Below are positions 41,522-49,336 of a DNA stretch of 63,879 nucleotides, piece after piece (the stretch's first letter is position 1; every line of letters starts with the position of its first letter). Source of the DNA: an uncultured Woeseiaceae bacterium (GTDB lineage Bacteria; Pseudomonadota; Gammaproteobacteria; Steroidobacterales; Woeseiaceae); contig CALZJH010000014.1 in the NCBI GenBank assembly GCA_945787845.1, positions 1 through 63,879 of the forward strand, in the 5' to 3' direction. Made by a program: the position numbers and the translations under genes. Under the pieces are notes generated by a model. It saw only the letters and a list, made by a program, of their open reading frames with translations. It was not told the DNA's origin and searched no databases.

Positions 41522-41924
41522 GGGTTTTACCCTGCTAGAGGTGATGGTTGCGCTCATGATCGTCGCGTTCGCGCTCACCGCACTCAGCGCCAGCATGAAC
41601 CAGATGATCGATGCGGCGAACACGATGCGCGACCGCACCTACGCCAGCTGGATCGCCCAAAACAAGATTGCCGAGCTGCGGCTCGCCAACGAAATCCCGG
41701 AGGTCAGCACGACAAGTGGTGACATCGAATTCGGCAGAATGACCTGGGAATGGGACGCCGTTGTTTCCGAGACCGGCATCGAGAATTTCATGCGCGTCGA
41801 CGTGTCGGTCTCATACTTTGGCGAAGACTACGTAATCCAGACTGTCACGGGATTCATCGGAGAGCCTGTGCCCGTGAACTGGAGCAGCCGGATCTATCAG
41901 CAACGTAGCGGAGCCACGCAATGA
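41511..41924 (+). CDS. gspI: Type II secretion minor pseudopilin GspI
   Basis: A 137-residue protein starting MKSKG/FTLLEVMVALMIVA, followed by ASWIAQNKIAELRL, the GspI hallmark (NK-AELRL), and a short beta domain. It forms the pseudopilus tip with GspJ and GspK. The ATG at 41511 lies within the end of gspH and the gene ends in a four-base overlap with gspJ. The longer frame from 41346 is inside gspH and is rejected. Confidence 0.92.
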   Translation: MKSKGFTLLEVMVALMIVAFALTALSASMNQMIDAANTMRDRTYASWIAQNKIAELRLANEIPEVSTTSGDIEFGRMTWEWDAVVSETGIENFMRVDVSVSYFGEDYVIQTVTGFIGEPVPVNWSSRIYQQRSGATQ

Positions 41925-42538
41925 CGGCGCGGATCCGCAGCGCGGGCTTCACGCTCATCGAGGTGCTGGTCGCCATGGCCATTTTCGGCATTCTCGCGGC
42001 ATTCGCGTCCATCGCGCTCGGTCAGGCCCTAAGCAATTCGGACATGTTGAATGAGCGCATGGATCGACTGCAAAGCATCCAGCGCACGATGACTTTTCTT
42101 TCCAACGAGTTGTTGCAAACGGCGCCGCGACCCGTGCGCGCAGACTTCGGGCTGCCCGCCGAGCCCGCACTGCAGTCGACGCTTGGGTCCGACTTCGCGC
42201 TGCAGGTCACACATGGTGGCTGGCCGAACTCCGCGGGCGTTCCGCGCAGCACGCTGCAACGCACGGCCTATCGGATAGAGGATCGGGAACTCATTCGGTA
42301 TCACTGGAACGTGCTGGATCGGACCGTCAATAATCTGCCGGTCGGGACGGTACTCATGGACGACATCGACAGCCTGAGCTTCCGTTTCCTGCAGGCTAAC
42401 GGTGAATGGTCCGATCAGTGGCCGCCGATCAACGTGCAGACGACCAGCGATAACAGTATGCGCCCAAGGGCCGTGGCCATTGTGCTGGAGCTTCCCATCG
42501 AGGGTGAGCTGACGCGCATCGTGGAGGTGGCACCATGA
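41921..42538 (+). CDS. gspJ: Type II secretion minor pseudopilin GspJ
   Basis: A 205-residue protein with MTARIRSAG/FTLIEVLVAMAIFG, then RLQSIQRTMTFLSNELLQTA and the GspJ beta domain (QRTAYRIEDRELIRYHWNVL). It belongs to the tip complex GspH-I-J-K. Four-base overlaps on both sides (gspI and gspK) indicate coupled translation. Confidence 0.92.
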   Translation: MTARIRSAGFTLIEVLVAMAIFGILAAFASIALGQALSNSDMLNERMDRLQSIQRTMTFLSNELLQTAPRPVRADFGLPAEPALQSTLGSDFALQVTHGGWPNSAGVPRSTLQRTAYRIEDRELIRYHWNVLDRTVNNLPVGTVLMDDIDSLSFRFLQANGEWSDQWPPINVQTTSDNSMRPRAVAIVLELPIEGELTRIVEVAP

Positions 42539-43479
42539 GCAAGGCAAAAGGCGTCGCCCTGATAACGGCCATGCTGATTGCCGCCCTCGCCGGCTCGCTT
42601 GCTGCGGGCCTGAGCTGGGACAACGCGCTGGACGTCAGGCGCACCATGGTCATGCTGTACCGCGACCAGGCCATCCAGGTAGCGGTAGGCTCCGAAGGCT
42701 GGGTCAGGTCGATACTGCGCGAAGACGGCGCCCAATCGGAAACCGATCACCTCGAGGAAGTCTGGGCGACCGATATTCCTGCATTACCGATCGACTCCGA
42801 TGCTGTGCAGGGCCAGATCTGGGGCAATATCGAGGACCTCCAGGGACGGTTTAACGTCAACAACCTGATCGACAGCACCGGGGAAGTTAACGAGCCCTTT
42901 TTCGAGCAGTACGAACGTCTCCTCGACGCGCTGGGGCTCGATCCCGCCCTGGCGGGCGCAACCGTCGACTGGCTCGATCCGGATCAGCAGGAGACCATAC
43001 CGGACGGCGCGGAGGACCCGATCTACACGGGCTACACGCCGGCCTACCGGACTGCCGATCGCCCGCTTGTGAACATCACGGAACTGGCGGCCGTCAACGG
43101 CATGGATCGCATCACCTTCGAGACTTTGCTGCCACACGTCATTGCGCTTCCCAATATCAGCGGTGAGCCGACTGCCGTAAACGTCAACACGGCCACGCTT
43201 GAGGTTCTGCAGTCCCTCGGGCCTAATATTGACCTCTCAACGGCCGAGGGGCTGCTGCAGGCACGAGAAGGCGGCGGCTTCGCCGATGTCAGCGGCACGT
43301 TCTCGCCGCTCGTTGCACAGGACCTCGCGCCGCAGGGATTCGGCGAAACTTCGGAATATTTTCAATTGAAGGCCGTCGTGCAGATTGATACCGTTCGCGT
43401 TAGCCTGTTTACCGTGATTCATCGAAACGCCGCTTCGGGCGAAGTGGCAACCATCCTTCGCAGCCTGGGAACTATCTGA
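42535..43479 (+). CDS. gspK: Type II secretion minor pseudopilin GspK
   Basis: A 314-residue protein with the unusual prepilin-like start MSKAKG/VALITAMLIAALAG, which lacks the Glu5 of other pseudopilins as is normal for GspK. The large domain contains IEDLQGRFNVNNLI, the helix-hairpin region PTAVNVNTATLEVLQSL, and LLQAREGGGFADVS. GspK caps the pseudopilus. It is 1 base before gspL. Confidence 0.93.
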   Translation: MSKAKGVALITAMLIAALAGSLAAGLSWDNALDVRRTMVMLYRDQAIQVAVGSEGWVRSILREDGAQSETDHLEEVWATDIPALPIDSDAVQGQIWGNIEDLQGRFNVNNLIDSTGEVNEPFFEQYERLLDALGLDPALAGATVDWLDPDQQETIPDGAEDPIYTGYTPAYRTADRPLVNITELAAVNGMDRITFETLLPHVIALPNISGEPTAVNVNTATLEVLQSLGPNIDLSTAEGLLQAREGGGFADVSGTFSPLVAQDLAPQGFGETSEYFQLKAVVQIDTVRVSLFTVIHRNAASGEVATILRSLGTI

Positions 43480-43480
43480 C

Positions 43481-44743
43481 ATGGCAGAGTTTGTCGTCAT
43501 CCGACTTGGACGAGACCACAACCCGATGGCCGAGTGGATCGTCGCCGATGACAACGGCACGCGCCGGAGCCAACCGTCGCGAGGGTCGTTGGCGGAAGCC
43601 GCGGCCGCGGTTCAGGGCCGGCCCGTTATCGTGCTGCTTCCGGCCACAGAAACACTGACGACGTCTGTCAACCTGCCGATGCGATCGGGTGCCAAGCTCA
43701 ATGCAGCTCTGCCCTACGCGTTAGAGGAACAGGTTGCCGTCGACGTCGATACCATGCACTTCGCGGCCGGTGACAAACGTGAGTCCGGCGTACGAGCCGT
43801 TGCCGCCGTCGCCAGAGAACAACTGGAGCGCTGGCTTGGAGAACTCGAAGAAGCCGGCATAACGCCCTGGAAGATGGTTCCGGAGAATTACGGCCTCGCG
43901 CGTATCCCGGGCACGATGAGCGTGCTCGTCGATGACGACTGTGTGTTCTTTAACGACGGTGAAGACGCCGAGTTCGTCATGCAGGGCGCCACACCCAGTG
44001 ATGCACTCGTCGCGGCCGGCAAGTTAACGGACAGCGCGGACGACGACGTTCCGCCTGACCCATCCGGCCACCTCGTGGTGTACTGCGATGCGGCGGATGA
44101 AGAGCGCCTGTCACACGACTGGATCGTATTGCGCCATGAACTGCACAGCGTCGACATCAACCTCCTGCCCGACGGTGCGCTGCCGCGCCTTGCAGTGACG
44201 GTCGCCAGTGGCCAGGGTGTCAACCTGCTTCAGGGACGATATGGCCCGAAAGCGGATTATGGTTCGTGGCTGCGTCCGTGGAGCAAGGCCGCCATGCTGT
44301 TGCTCGCATTCCTCATAGTCGGTTTCACGGGTAAAGGCGTTGACTACTACCGCTTGACCCAGGAAGAAGCGGCGTTGCAGGAGCAGTTTGCGCAGACGTA
44401 CCGCCTATTCCGGCCGGGCGAGACGGGTCCGTTCGCGGATCCACTGCAACGGGTAGAGTCATTGCGGCGCTCACTCGGAACCAGTGCGGCGCCTCAGGTC
44501 TTCCTGCCATCAGTGCTGCAATTGAGCGTGGCATTACGCCAAAACTCTGAGGCCAAAGTGGATTCCGTCAGCTATCGCGCCGGCGTTTTCGACGTGCGAA
44601 TTACGGCGCCTGATGTCGAGACGGTTGGCAAGCTCCAGGAAGCCATAGCAGCGACGGGCCAGTTTGCGGCATCGATTCAATCAACCGACAAGGTAGACGA
44701 TCGCATTACCAGCCGTATTCAGATTCGCGAGGCAGGCTCATGA
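43481..44743 (+). CDS. gspL: Type II secretion inner-membrane platform protein GspL
   Basis: A 420-residue protein. Residues 1-250 form the cytoplasmic actin-like domain that recruits the ATPase GspE (RPVIVLLPATETLTTSVNLP, LPYALEEQVAVDVDTMHFA). A membrane helix follows at about 266-283 (AMLLLAFLIVGFTGKGV), then a periplasmic ferredoxin-like domain. It pairs with GspM, encoded next with a four-base overlap. gspE itself is not in the window. Confidence 0.9.
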   Translation: MAEFVVIRLGRDHNPMAEWIVADDNGTRRSQPSRGSLAEAAAAVQGRPVIVLLPATETLTTSVNLPMRSGAKLNAALPYALEEQVAVDVDTMHFAAGDKRESGVRAVAAVAREQLERWLGELEEAGITPWKMVPENYGLARIPGTMSVLVDDDCVFFNDGEDAEFVMQGATPSDALVAAGKLTDSADDDVPPDPSGHLVVYCDAADEERLSHDWIVLRHELHSVDINLLPDGALPRLAVTVASGQGVNLLQGRYGPKADYGSWLRPWSKAAMLLLAFLIVGFTGKGVDYYRLTQEEAALQEQFAQTYRLFRPGETGPFADPLQRVESLRRSLGTSAAPQVFLPSVLQLSVALRQNSEAKVDSVSYRAGVFDVRITAPDVETVGKLQEAIAATGQFAASIQSTDKVDDRITSRIQIREAGS

Positions 44744-45228
44744 AGGACTGGTACGAGAACCTCGAGGCCCGGGAGCAGGTATTTGTTCTCATTGGCGCGG
44801 TATTCGTCGTCATCGCCCTGCTCTTCTATGGCCTGTGGCAGCCGCTGGACAAGCGGCATACGCAGGTCGCGACCAGCGTCGAAAATTTCGAACTCGCATT
44901 GGCGGGCCTGCAGCCATTGCGCGAGCTCGTGGCCAATGGCAATCCGAATCGTCCATCGGATGCACCGATAAGCCAGCAAGCGCCGATTATCATCGTGTCC
45001 CAGACGCTGCAGAGCCGCGGCCTGGAACAATACAACCGCCGCAGTGCGCCGACGCCGAACGGAGTGCAGGTACGCTTCGAAAATGTCGCGTTTGACGAGC
45101 TCGTCCTGTGGCTGGGTGAACTGGGCAACAACTACGGCTTGATTGTGCAGCAGGGTACGATGCAGTTGGCACCCCAGGCCGGACCCGGACGCATCAATGC
45201 GTCGCTCACGCTGGAGCGCGCCCTTTGA
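44740..45228 (+). CDS. gspM: Type II secretion platform protein GspM
   Basis: A 162-residue protein with a short cytoplasmic start (MKDWYENLEAREQV), one membrane helix (about residues 15-33) and a periplasmic domain with LAGLQPLRELVANG and VRFENVAFDELVLWLGEL, as in GspM. It stabilises GspL in the inner-membrane platform. Overlaps of four bases with gspL and gspN. Confidence 0.9.
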   Translation: MKDWYENLEAREQVFVLIGAVFVVIALLFYGLWQPLDKRHTQVATSVENFELALAGLQPLRELVANGNPNRPSDAPISQQAPIIIVSQTLQSRGLEQYNRRSAPTPNGVQVRFENVAFDELVLWLGELGNNYGLIVQQGTMQLAPQAGPGRINASLTLERAL

Positions 45229-45965
45229 TCCAGCGTAATCGCAGCCTCACGCTGCTGGCCATCCTGACCCTGGTGCTTGCCCTGGTCATTACCTTCCCGG
45301 CTCGCATCGCCTACCAGTGGGCTTCCCCGCCGCACGTGAAGCTTAGCGGCATCCAGGGAACCATCTGGAGCGGCAGCGCGCGCGAGTTCTCGACGAACGG
45401 CATGTACCTTCGCGACCTGGCATGGCGTATGCGTCCACTGCAGCTTTTCACGGGCAAGGCCGCCTACGATATCAGCGGCTCTCCGGTATCCGGTTTCTTT
45501 GAAAGCGAAATCGCACTGGGCTTGGGTGGCACGCTCACGCTGGAAAACCTGTCTGCGTCGGTGCCCCTGCAGATGTTCGCGGGTGCGGCCAATATCGCCG
45601 GGTTGAGTGGCAGCGCCAGTTTGACATTTGAACGCCTTGAACTCGAGTCCGGTCGGGCAACGGCGATGGATGGCACGGTCGACGTTGCGAACCTTGTCGT
45701 GCCCCGACTCAACAGTTCCTCCATTGGCGGCTATCGTGCCGAGTTCTTTACGCAAAACAACGGCATTGTTGCGAGCGTCGAGGATACGGACGGCGTTATC
45801 GATCTCGCGGGCAGCCTGCAGCTTAATCCAGACAAGTCTTACGCGTTTCTCGGCCAGGTGGTGGCCAAACCCAATGCACCAGACAGCCTGAAGCGCCAGA
45901 TTCGATTTCTGCCGCTCGCCAATGATCGTGGCCAGCATGAGCTGCGCCTTGAAGGCAGCTACTGA
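45225..45965 (+). CDS. gspN: Type II secretion protein GspN
   Basis: A 246-residue protein with one N-terminal membrane helix (LTLLAILTLVLALVITFPAR) and a beta-rich periplasmic domain beginning IAYQWASPPHVKLSGIQGTI, then WSGSAREF and LRDLAWRMRPLQLFTGKAAY, typical of GspN. It is not essential in all systems. Last gene of the operon; its 3' end overlaps the convergent addA-like gene by 7 bases, so there is no room for a separate terminator. Confidence 0.88.
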   Translation: MIQRNRSLTLLAILTLVLALVITFPARIAYQWASPPHVKLSGIQGTIWSGSAREFSTNGMYLRDLAWRMRPLQLFTGKAAYDISGSPVSGFFESEIALGLGGTLTLENLSASVPLQMFAGAANIAGLSGSASLTFERLELESGRATAMDGTVDVANLVVPRLNSSSIGGYRAEFFTQNNGIVASVEDTDGVIDLAGSLQLNPDKSYAFLGQVVAKPNAPDSLKRQIRFLPLANDRGQHELRLEGSY

Positions 45966-48900
45966 ATCTCGACGAATTCCTGCAACAGTGGGAAGTACAA
46001 GGCGCAGCGCGGCTCAGTTCCCGAATAGGCACGATAGATCGCGGCGTACTTGCGCAACTGCGGCGTGTACCGCGTGACCTCGGCATCGATGAACCCCGGC
46101 AGATTGCCACCTTCATGCGTACTGGTTTTGTAGTCGACAATCCAGTGATCGCCATTTTCATCGATGCGCACTCGATCCACGACGATCGATTCGATCTCGC
46201 CGTCATACAAACCGGTTAACGCAAGTTCGGCGTAGCCCTCGCCGGCAAGCAGCCAGCGGCCGCGATCGTCGTCCGCCGTCCCGGCAACTGCAAGTTCGAC
46301 ACGTTGTGCAACATTGTCGGCTGCGGCCGCTCCCAGACCCATCTCGCTCAACCAGCGCAGCGTGACCGGTCGCATGGATTCATCGACTCTCAGCGGCGCG
46401 CGTCCGTCTGCGATCAACTGCAGCCAGCGATGAGCGAGCGTACCCGCAATGCGCGCCTCAGTGCCGACCCAGTAGAACTCGACGTCTTCCTCGATATCGA
46501 CCTGGGTGCCAGCCACCGTCGACCAGGGCGGCGGCGCAATCGCAGGCAGTGTCCAGGGCAAGTCGAATCGCCTTCTCTCGGGTTGGGCGTAAGTTGTGCC
46601 CTCCGGCGCCGACCCCTGGCCTGACCAGCTTTGGAAGGCCTGTTCATAAGCAGGCTGGAGTTTTGGCCACAGCAGGTGAAGCAAGCTGTCGCTGCGGGCC
46701 GGTTTGAATTCCTCACCGTCAGCCGACACCGAGACGTTGCCGACGAGGTGCAGACTTTTTTGCGCGCGTGTGCAGGCCACGTACAGCAGCCGGCCTTGTT
46801 CATGCTTGTCCTTTTCACCGGCTGTGAACGCAATGTACCGATGCACCGGATCGCGTTCCACATCCTGCCGTGGCCCTACCGGGCTAATGATCTTGCGCCC
46901 GTCGCTGTCTTTAGAGGGCATGTCAAACCAGCTCAGCACGCCCGGATTGCCGCCACCCGGCTTGCGGCCGAGGCCGTACAACATGACGTGATCGAATTCG
47001 AGGCCCTTCGCCCTGTGCATGGTCATTACCTGCACCCGCGAGCGTTGCGTGCTCGATACCCTCTCATCGTCGAGTATCGACTCCAGACGAGCCACATCCG
47101 GCAACGTGCCGCCAACTTCGTGAGCATCGAGCAAATCCAGGAAACGGTAGACGTTGTCGATCTCCATAGCGTCCCGGAGTGCTCCCGGCCCGCCGAGATG
47201 CAGCCAGCAGCGCTCTATGCGCTGGCGCAGCGAGGTGGAACGATGGGGTAGAAACAGCTCGCTGAGCGGGCCTCGTGCCGCATCCACGGACCGGCGCCCG
47301 TCGGCCGACAGGCGTTCACAGCGCTCGGGATCCTCCAGCAGCTCGCGCACAGTGCTTTTCGTATCGCTATGCACGAGCGCGTGAAGATCCGACCACGACA
47401 AGCCGATCCACGGTGCACGCAAGACGCCGAGCCAGGCTAGTCGATCACCGGGATGCACCGCCGCCCGCGTCAGCGCCAGGATATCGATAATCTCGGGCAA
47501 GTCCGTCAGCTTGTCGATCTCGATAGCCGTATAGGCAATTCCCGCGTGCCGCAGGGCGGCAAGCAATGCAGGCAGCTGTGTCCGTCCGCGGACCAGGATG
47601 GCGAGTTCGTCGTCGGGATTAGCGGCGAGAATGTTGGCGACTTCGCAACAACCTACATTTGCCTCTTCCTCGGGATGCACGCCGAACACAGGATGGATGA
47701 CGGTTTCGCCGCGCCCCTCGAGGTGCGGTGCCGGTACGGCCGCCGAATATGCGACGGCGCCGCGCAGCGCATCGTTTTGTGGCGCGAGGACGGACGGAAA
47801 CAGCTCATTGAACCAGTCGACCAGCCGGCTGCCGGAACGGAAATTGCGGCGCAATACCAGTGAGTCGAGCTGCATGCGTCCGATGCCGAACTGTCGAGCC
47901 AGCAGGAACTGTCCGACCTCTGCATTTCTGAACCGGTAAATGGATTGCATCGGATCGCCGACGCAGAACAGCGTGCGTCCGTCGCCCTGCGTCCAGCCGC
48001 CCGTGAGCGCCTCGAGCATGCCGTATTGCGCGTGTGACGTGTCCTGCATTTCGTCGACGAGGATGTGGCTCACCTTGTAGTCGAGCAGCAGCGCCACATC
48101 ACCCGGATTCTCCGCGCTGCCCAGTGCCGCGGCGGCGTGCAAGGCCACCTCGATATGGTCTGCGATCCCCTGCTCGGCGAACAGACGCTTCAGCTCGGAC
48201 ACGGCGAGCGGCAGCAGCCGGAACAACGCGAGCAACACGGCCCACTGGTCATCGGAATAACGCACGGGTGGCAGACTTCGCGTTCCGTGCAACAGGTTCG
48301 CGATGTCTTGTTCATCGGCGAGATCCTCAAGCAGGCCCGACATTGTGTCCTTGCGCGCTCGATCCGTCGTCGGAAAACCCTGTGCCTTGGTGACGCTCTT
48401 GCGAAATTGCGGCTTGCTCCGGATAAGCAGCATTTCCGCGATGCCCTGCCAGCACGTCACGTCGTTGGAATCCGTTCCCGGCCAGTTCCCGCGCCCGGCC
48501 AGTGCCAGTATCGGGCTTTGTGTGTCACCGTCGGCAGCGAGGCAGCCGGCCGCGTAGTCAAACAGGGCCGGCAGCTCGTCGAACTGTCCTGCTCCCATCA
48601 CCTTGCAAAGCTTATTGAGATGCTCCCCGACCGCAAATCTCAGGCTTTCCTCGAAGCGTTCCCGCAGGACAGGACCGTCATCCTCGGACACGCTGCCTGC
48701 GCCAATGAAGGGCAGCCATTGGTCACGCGTCTTGAGCATCGCGGCCAGGTAGGACACGTACGACCACGTACTGTTGTCGACGTGAGCCAGCACGTCACGC
48801 GTCGCATCGGCCGCCGGTCCCGACTCCGCGAGCCAATCGAGAGTGGCGATGGCGGCTGCTTCGTGCACGGCCGTGAGATCGGCATCGGTTACGATCCGCA

Positions 48901-49336
48901 TGCCGCTGGCGCCGTCCGGTGTGCTCAACGGTTGCGAACGGGTGATGGTGCTATTCAGTGAGTCGAGCGTCTGGATGCGCATACGGCGCGGGCTACCGAT
49001 GATGTTCCAGTCGTGCTCTTGCGAGCGGCGCAATGCATCGCCGGCCAGCCGCATGGTCAGCTTCTGGTGCTCTTCCTCCGGCTCCACTCCCGCGCGTGCG
49101 CGACGCAACGCATCCAGCACGCGCAGCTGCATTTCTGCAGCGGCCTTGCGAGTAAACGTGATTGCCAGAATCTCTTCCGGATTCTCGACCCGGCCGAGCA
49201 ACTTGAGATAGCGCTGGATCAACAGCTCGGTCTTTCCCGAGCCGGCCGGCGCCTGGACGATGAAAGACCGCGTGACGTCAAGGGCGTCCTGTCGCGCCTT
49301 GATGTCGGCTTGCAGGAGTTGCGGCTCAGGCGTCAC
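45959..49336 (-). CDS. AddA-like UvrD-family helicase with C-terminal nuclease
   Basis: A 1125-residue protein. Helicase motifs are visible: Walker A in VQAPAGSGKTELLIQRYL, motif Ia AITFTRKAAAEM, Walker B ILVDEMQDTSHAQY, motif III GDPMQSIYRFRNAEV, and VMTMHRAKGLEFDHVML. The C-terminal 200 residues are a RecB-type nuclease with RIAGTLAHRWLQL and DHWIVDYKTS (D-YK active site). With the AddB-like protein encoded upstream it would process double-strand breaks like RecBCD/AddAB. The upstream partner overlaps it by 11 bases. It is labelled AddA-like because the pair in many gammaproteobacteria is distinct from both RecBCD and Bacillus AddAB. Confidence 0.88.
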   Translation of the reverse strand: MTPEPQLLQADIKARQDALDVTRSFIVQAPAGSGKTELLIQRYLKLLGRVENPEEILAITFTRKAAAEMQLRVLDALRRARAGVEPEEEHQKLTMRLAGDALRRSQEHDWNIIGSPRRMRIQTLDSLNSTITRSQPLSTPDGASGMRIVTDADLTAVHEAAAIATLDWLAESGPAADATRDVLAHVDNSTWSYVSYLAAMLKTRDQWLPFIGAGSVSEDDGPVLRERFEESLRFAVGEHLNKLCKVMGAGQFDELPALFDYAAGCLAADGDTQSPILALAGRGNWPGTDSNDVTCWQGIAEMLLIRSKPQFRKSVTKAQGFPTTDRARKDTMSGLLEDLADEQDIANLLHGTRSLPPVRYSDDQWAVLLALFRLLPLAVSELKRLFAEQGIADHIEVALHAAAALGSAENPGDVALLLDYKVSHILVDEMQDTSHAQYGMLEALTGGWTQGDGRTLFCVGDPMQSIYRFRNAEVGQFLLARQFGIGRMQLDSLVLRRNFRSGSRLVDWFNELFPSVLAPQNDALRGAVAYSAAVPAPHLEGRGETVIHPVFGVHPEEEANVGCCEVANILAANPDDELAILVRGRTQLPALLAALRHAGIAYTAIEIDKLTDLPEIIDILALTRAAVHPGDRLAWLGVLRAPWIGLSWSDLHALVHSDTKSTVRELLEDPERCERLSADGRRSVDAARGPLSELFLPHRSTSLRQRIERCWLHLGGPGALRDAMEIDNVYRFLDLLDAHEVGGTLPDVARLESILDDERVSSTQRSRVQVMTMHRAKGLEFDHVMLYGLGRKPGGGNPGVLSWFDMPSKDSDGRKIISPVGPRQDVERDPVHRYIAFTAGEKDKHEQGRLLYVACTRAQKSLHLVGNVSVSADGEEFKPARSDSLLHLLWPKLQPAYEQAFQSWSGQGSAPEGTTYAQPERRRFDLPWTLPAIAPPPWSTVAGTQVDIEEDVEFYWVGTEARIAGTLAHRWLQLIADGRAPLRVDESMRPVTLRWLSEMGLGAAAADNVAQRVELAVAGTADDDRGRWLLAGEGYAELALTGLYDGEIESIVVDRVRIDENGDHWIVDYKTSTHEGGNLPGFIDAEVTRYTPQLRKYAAIYRAYSGTEPRCALYFPLLQEFVEIQ

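Noticed and set aside
48065..48961. 298-codon plus-strand frame
   Set aside because: Antisense to the AddA-like gene, which has intact helicase motifs in the minus frame.
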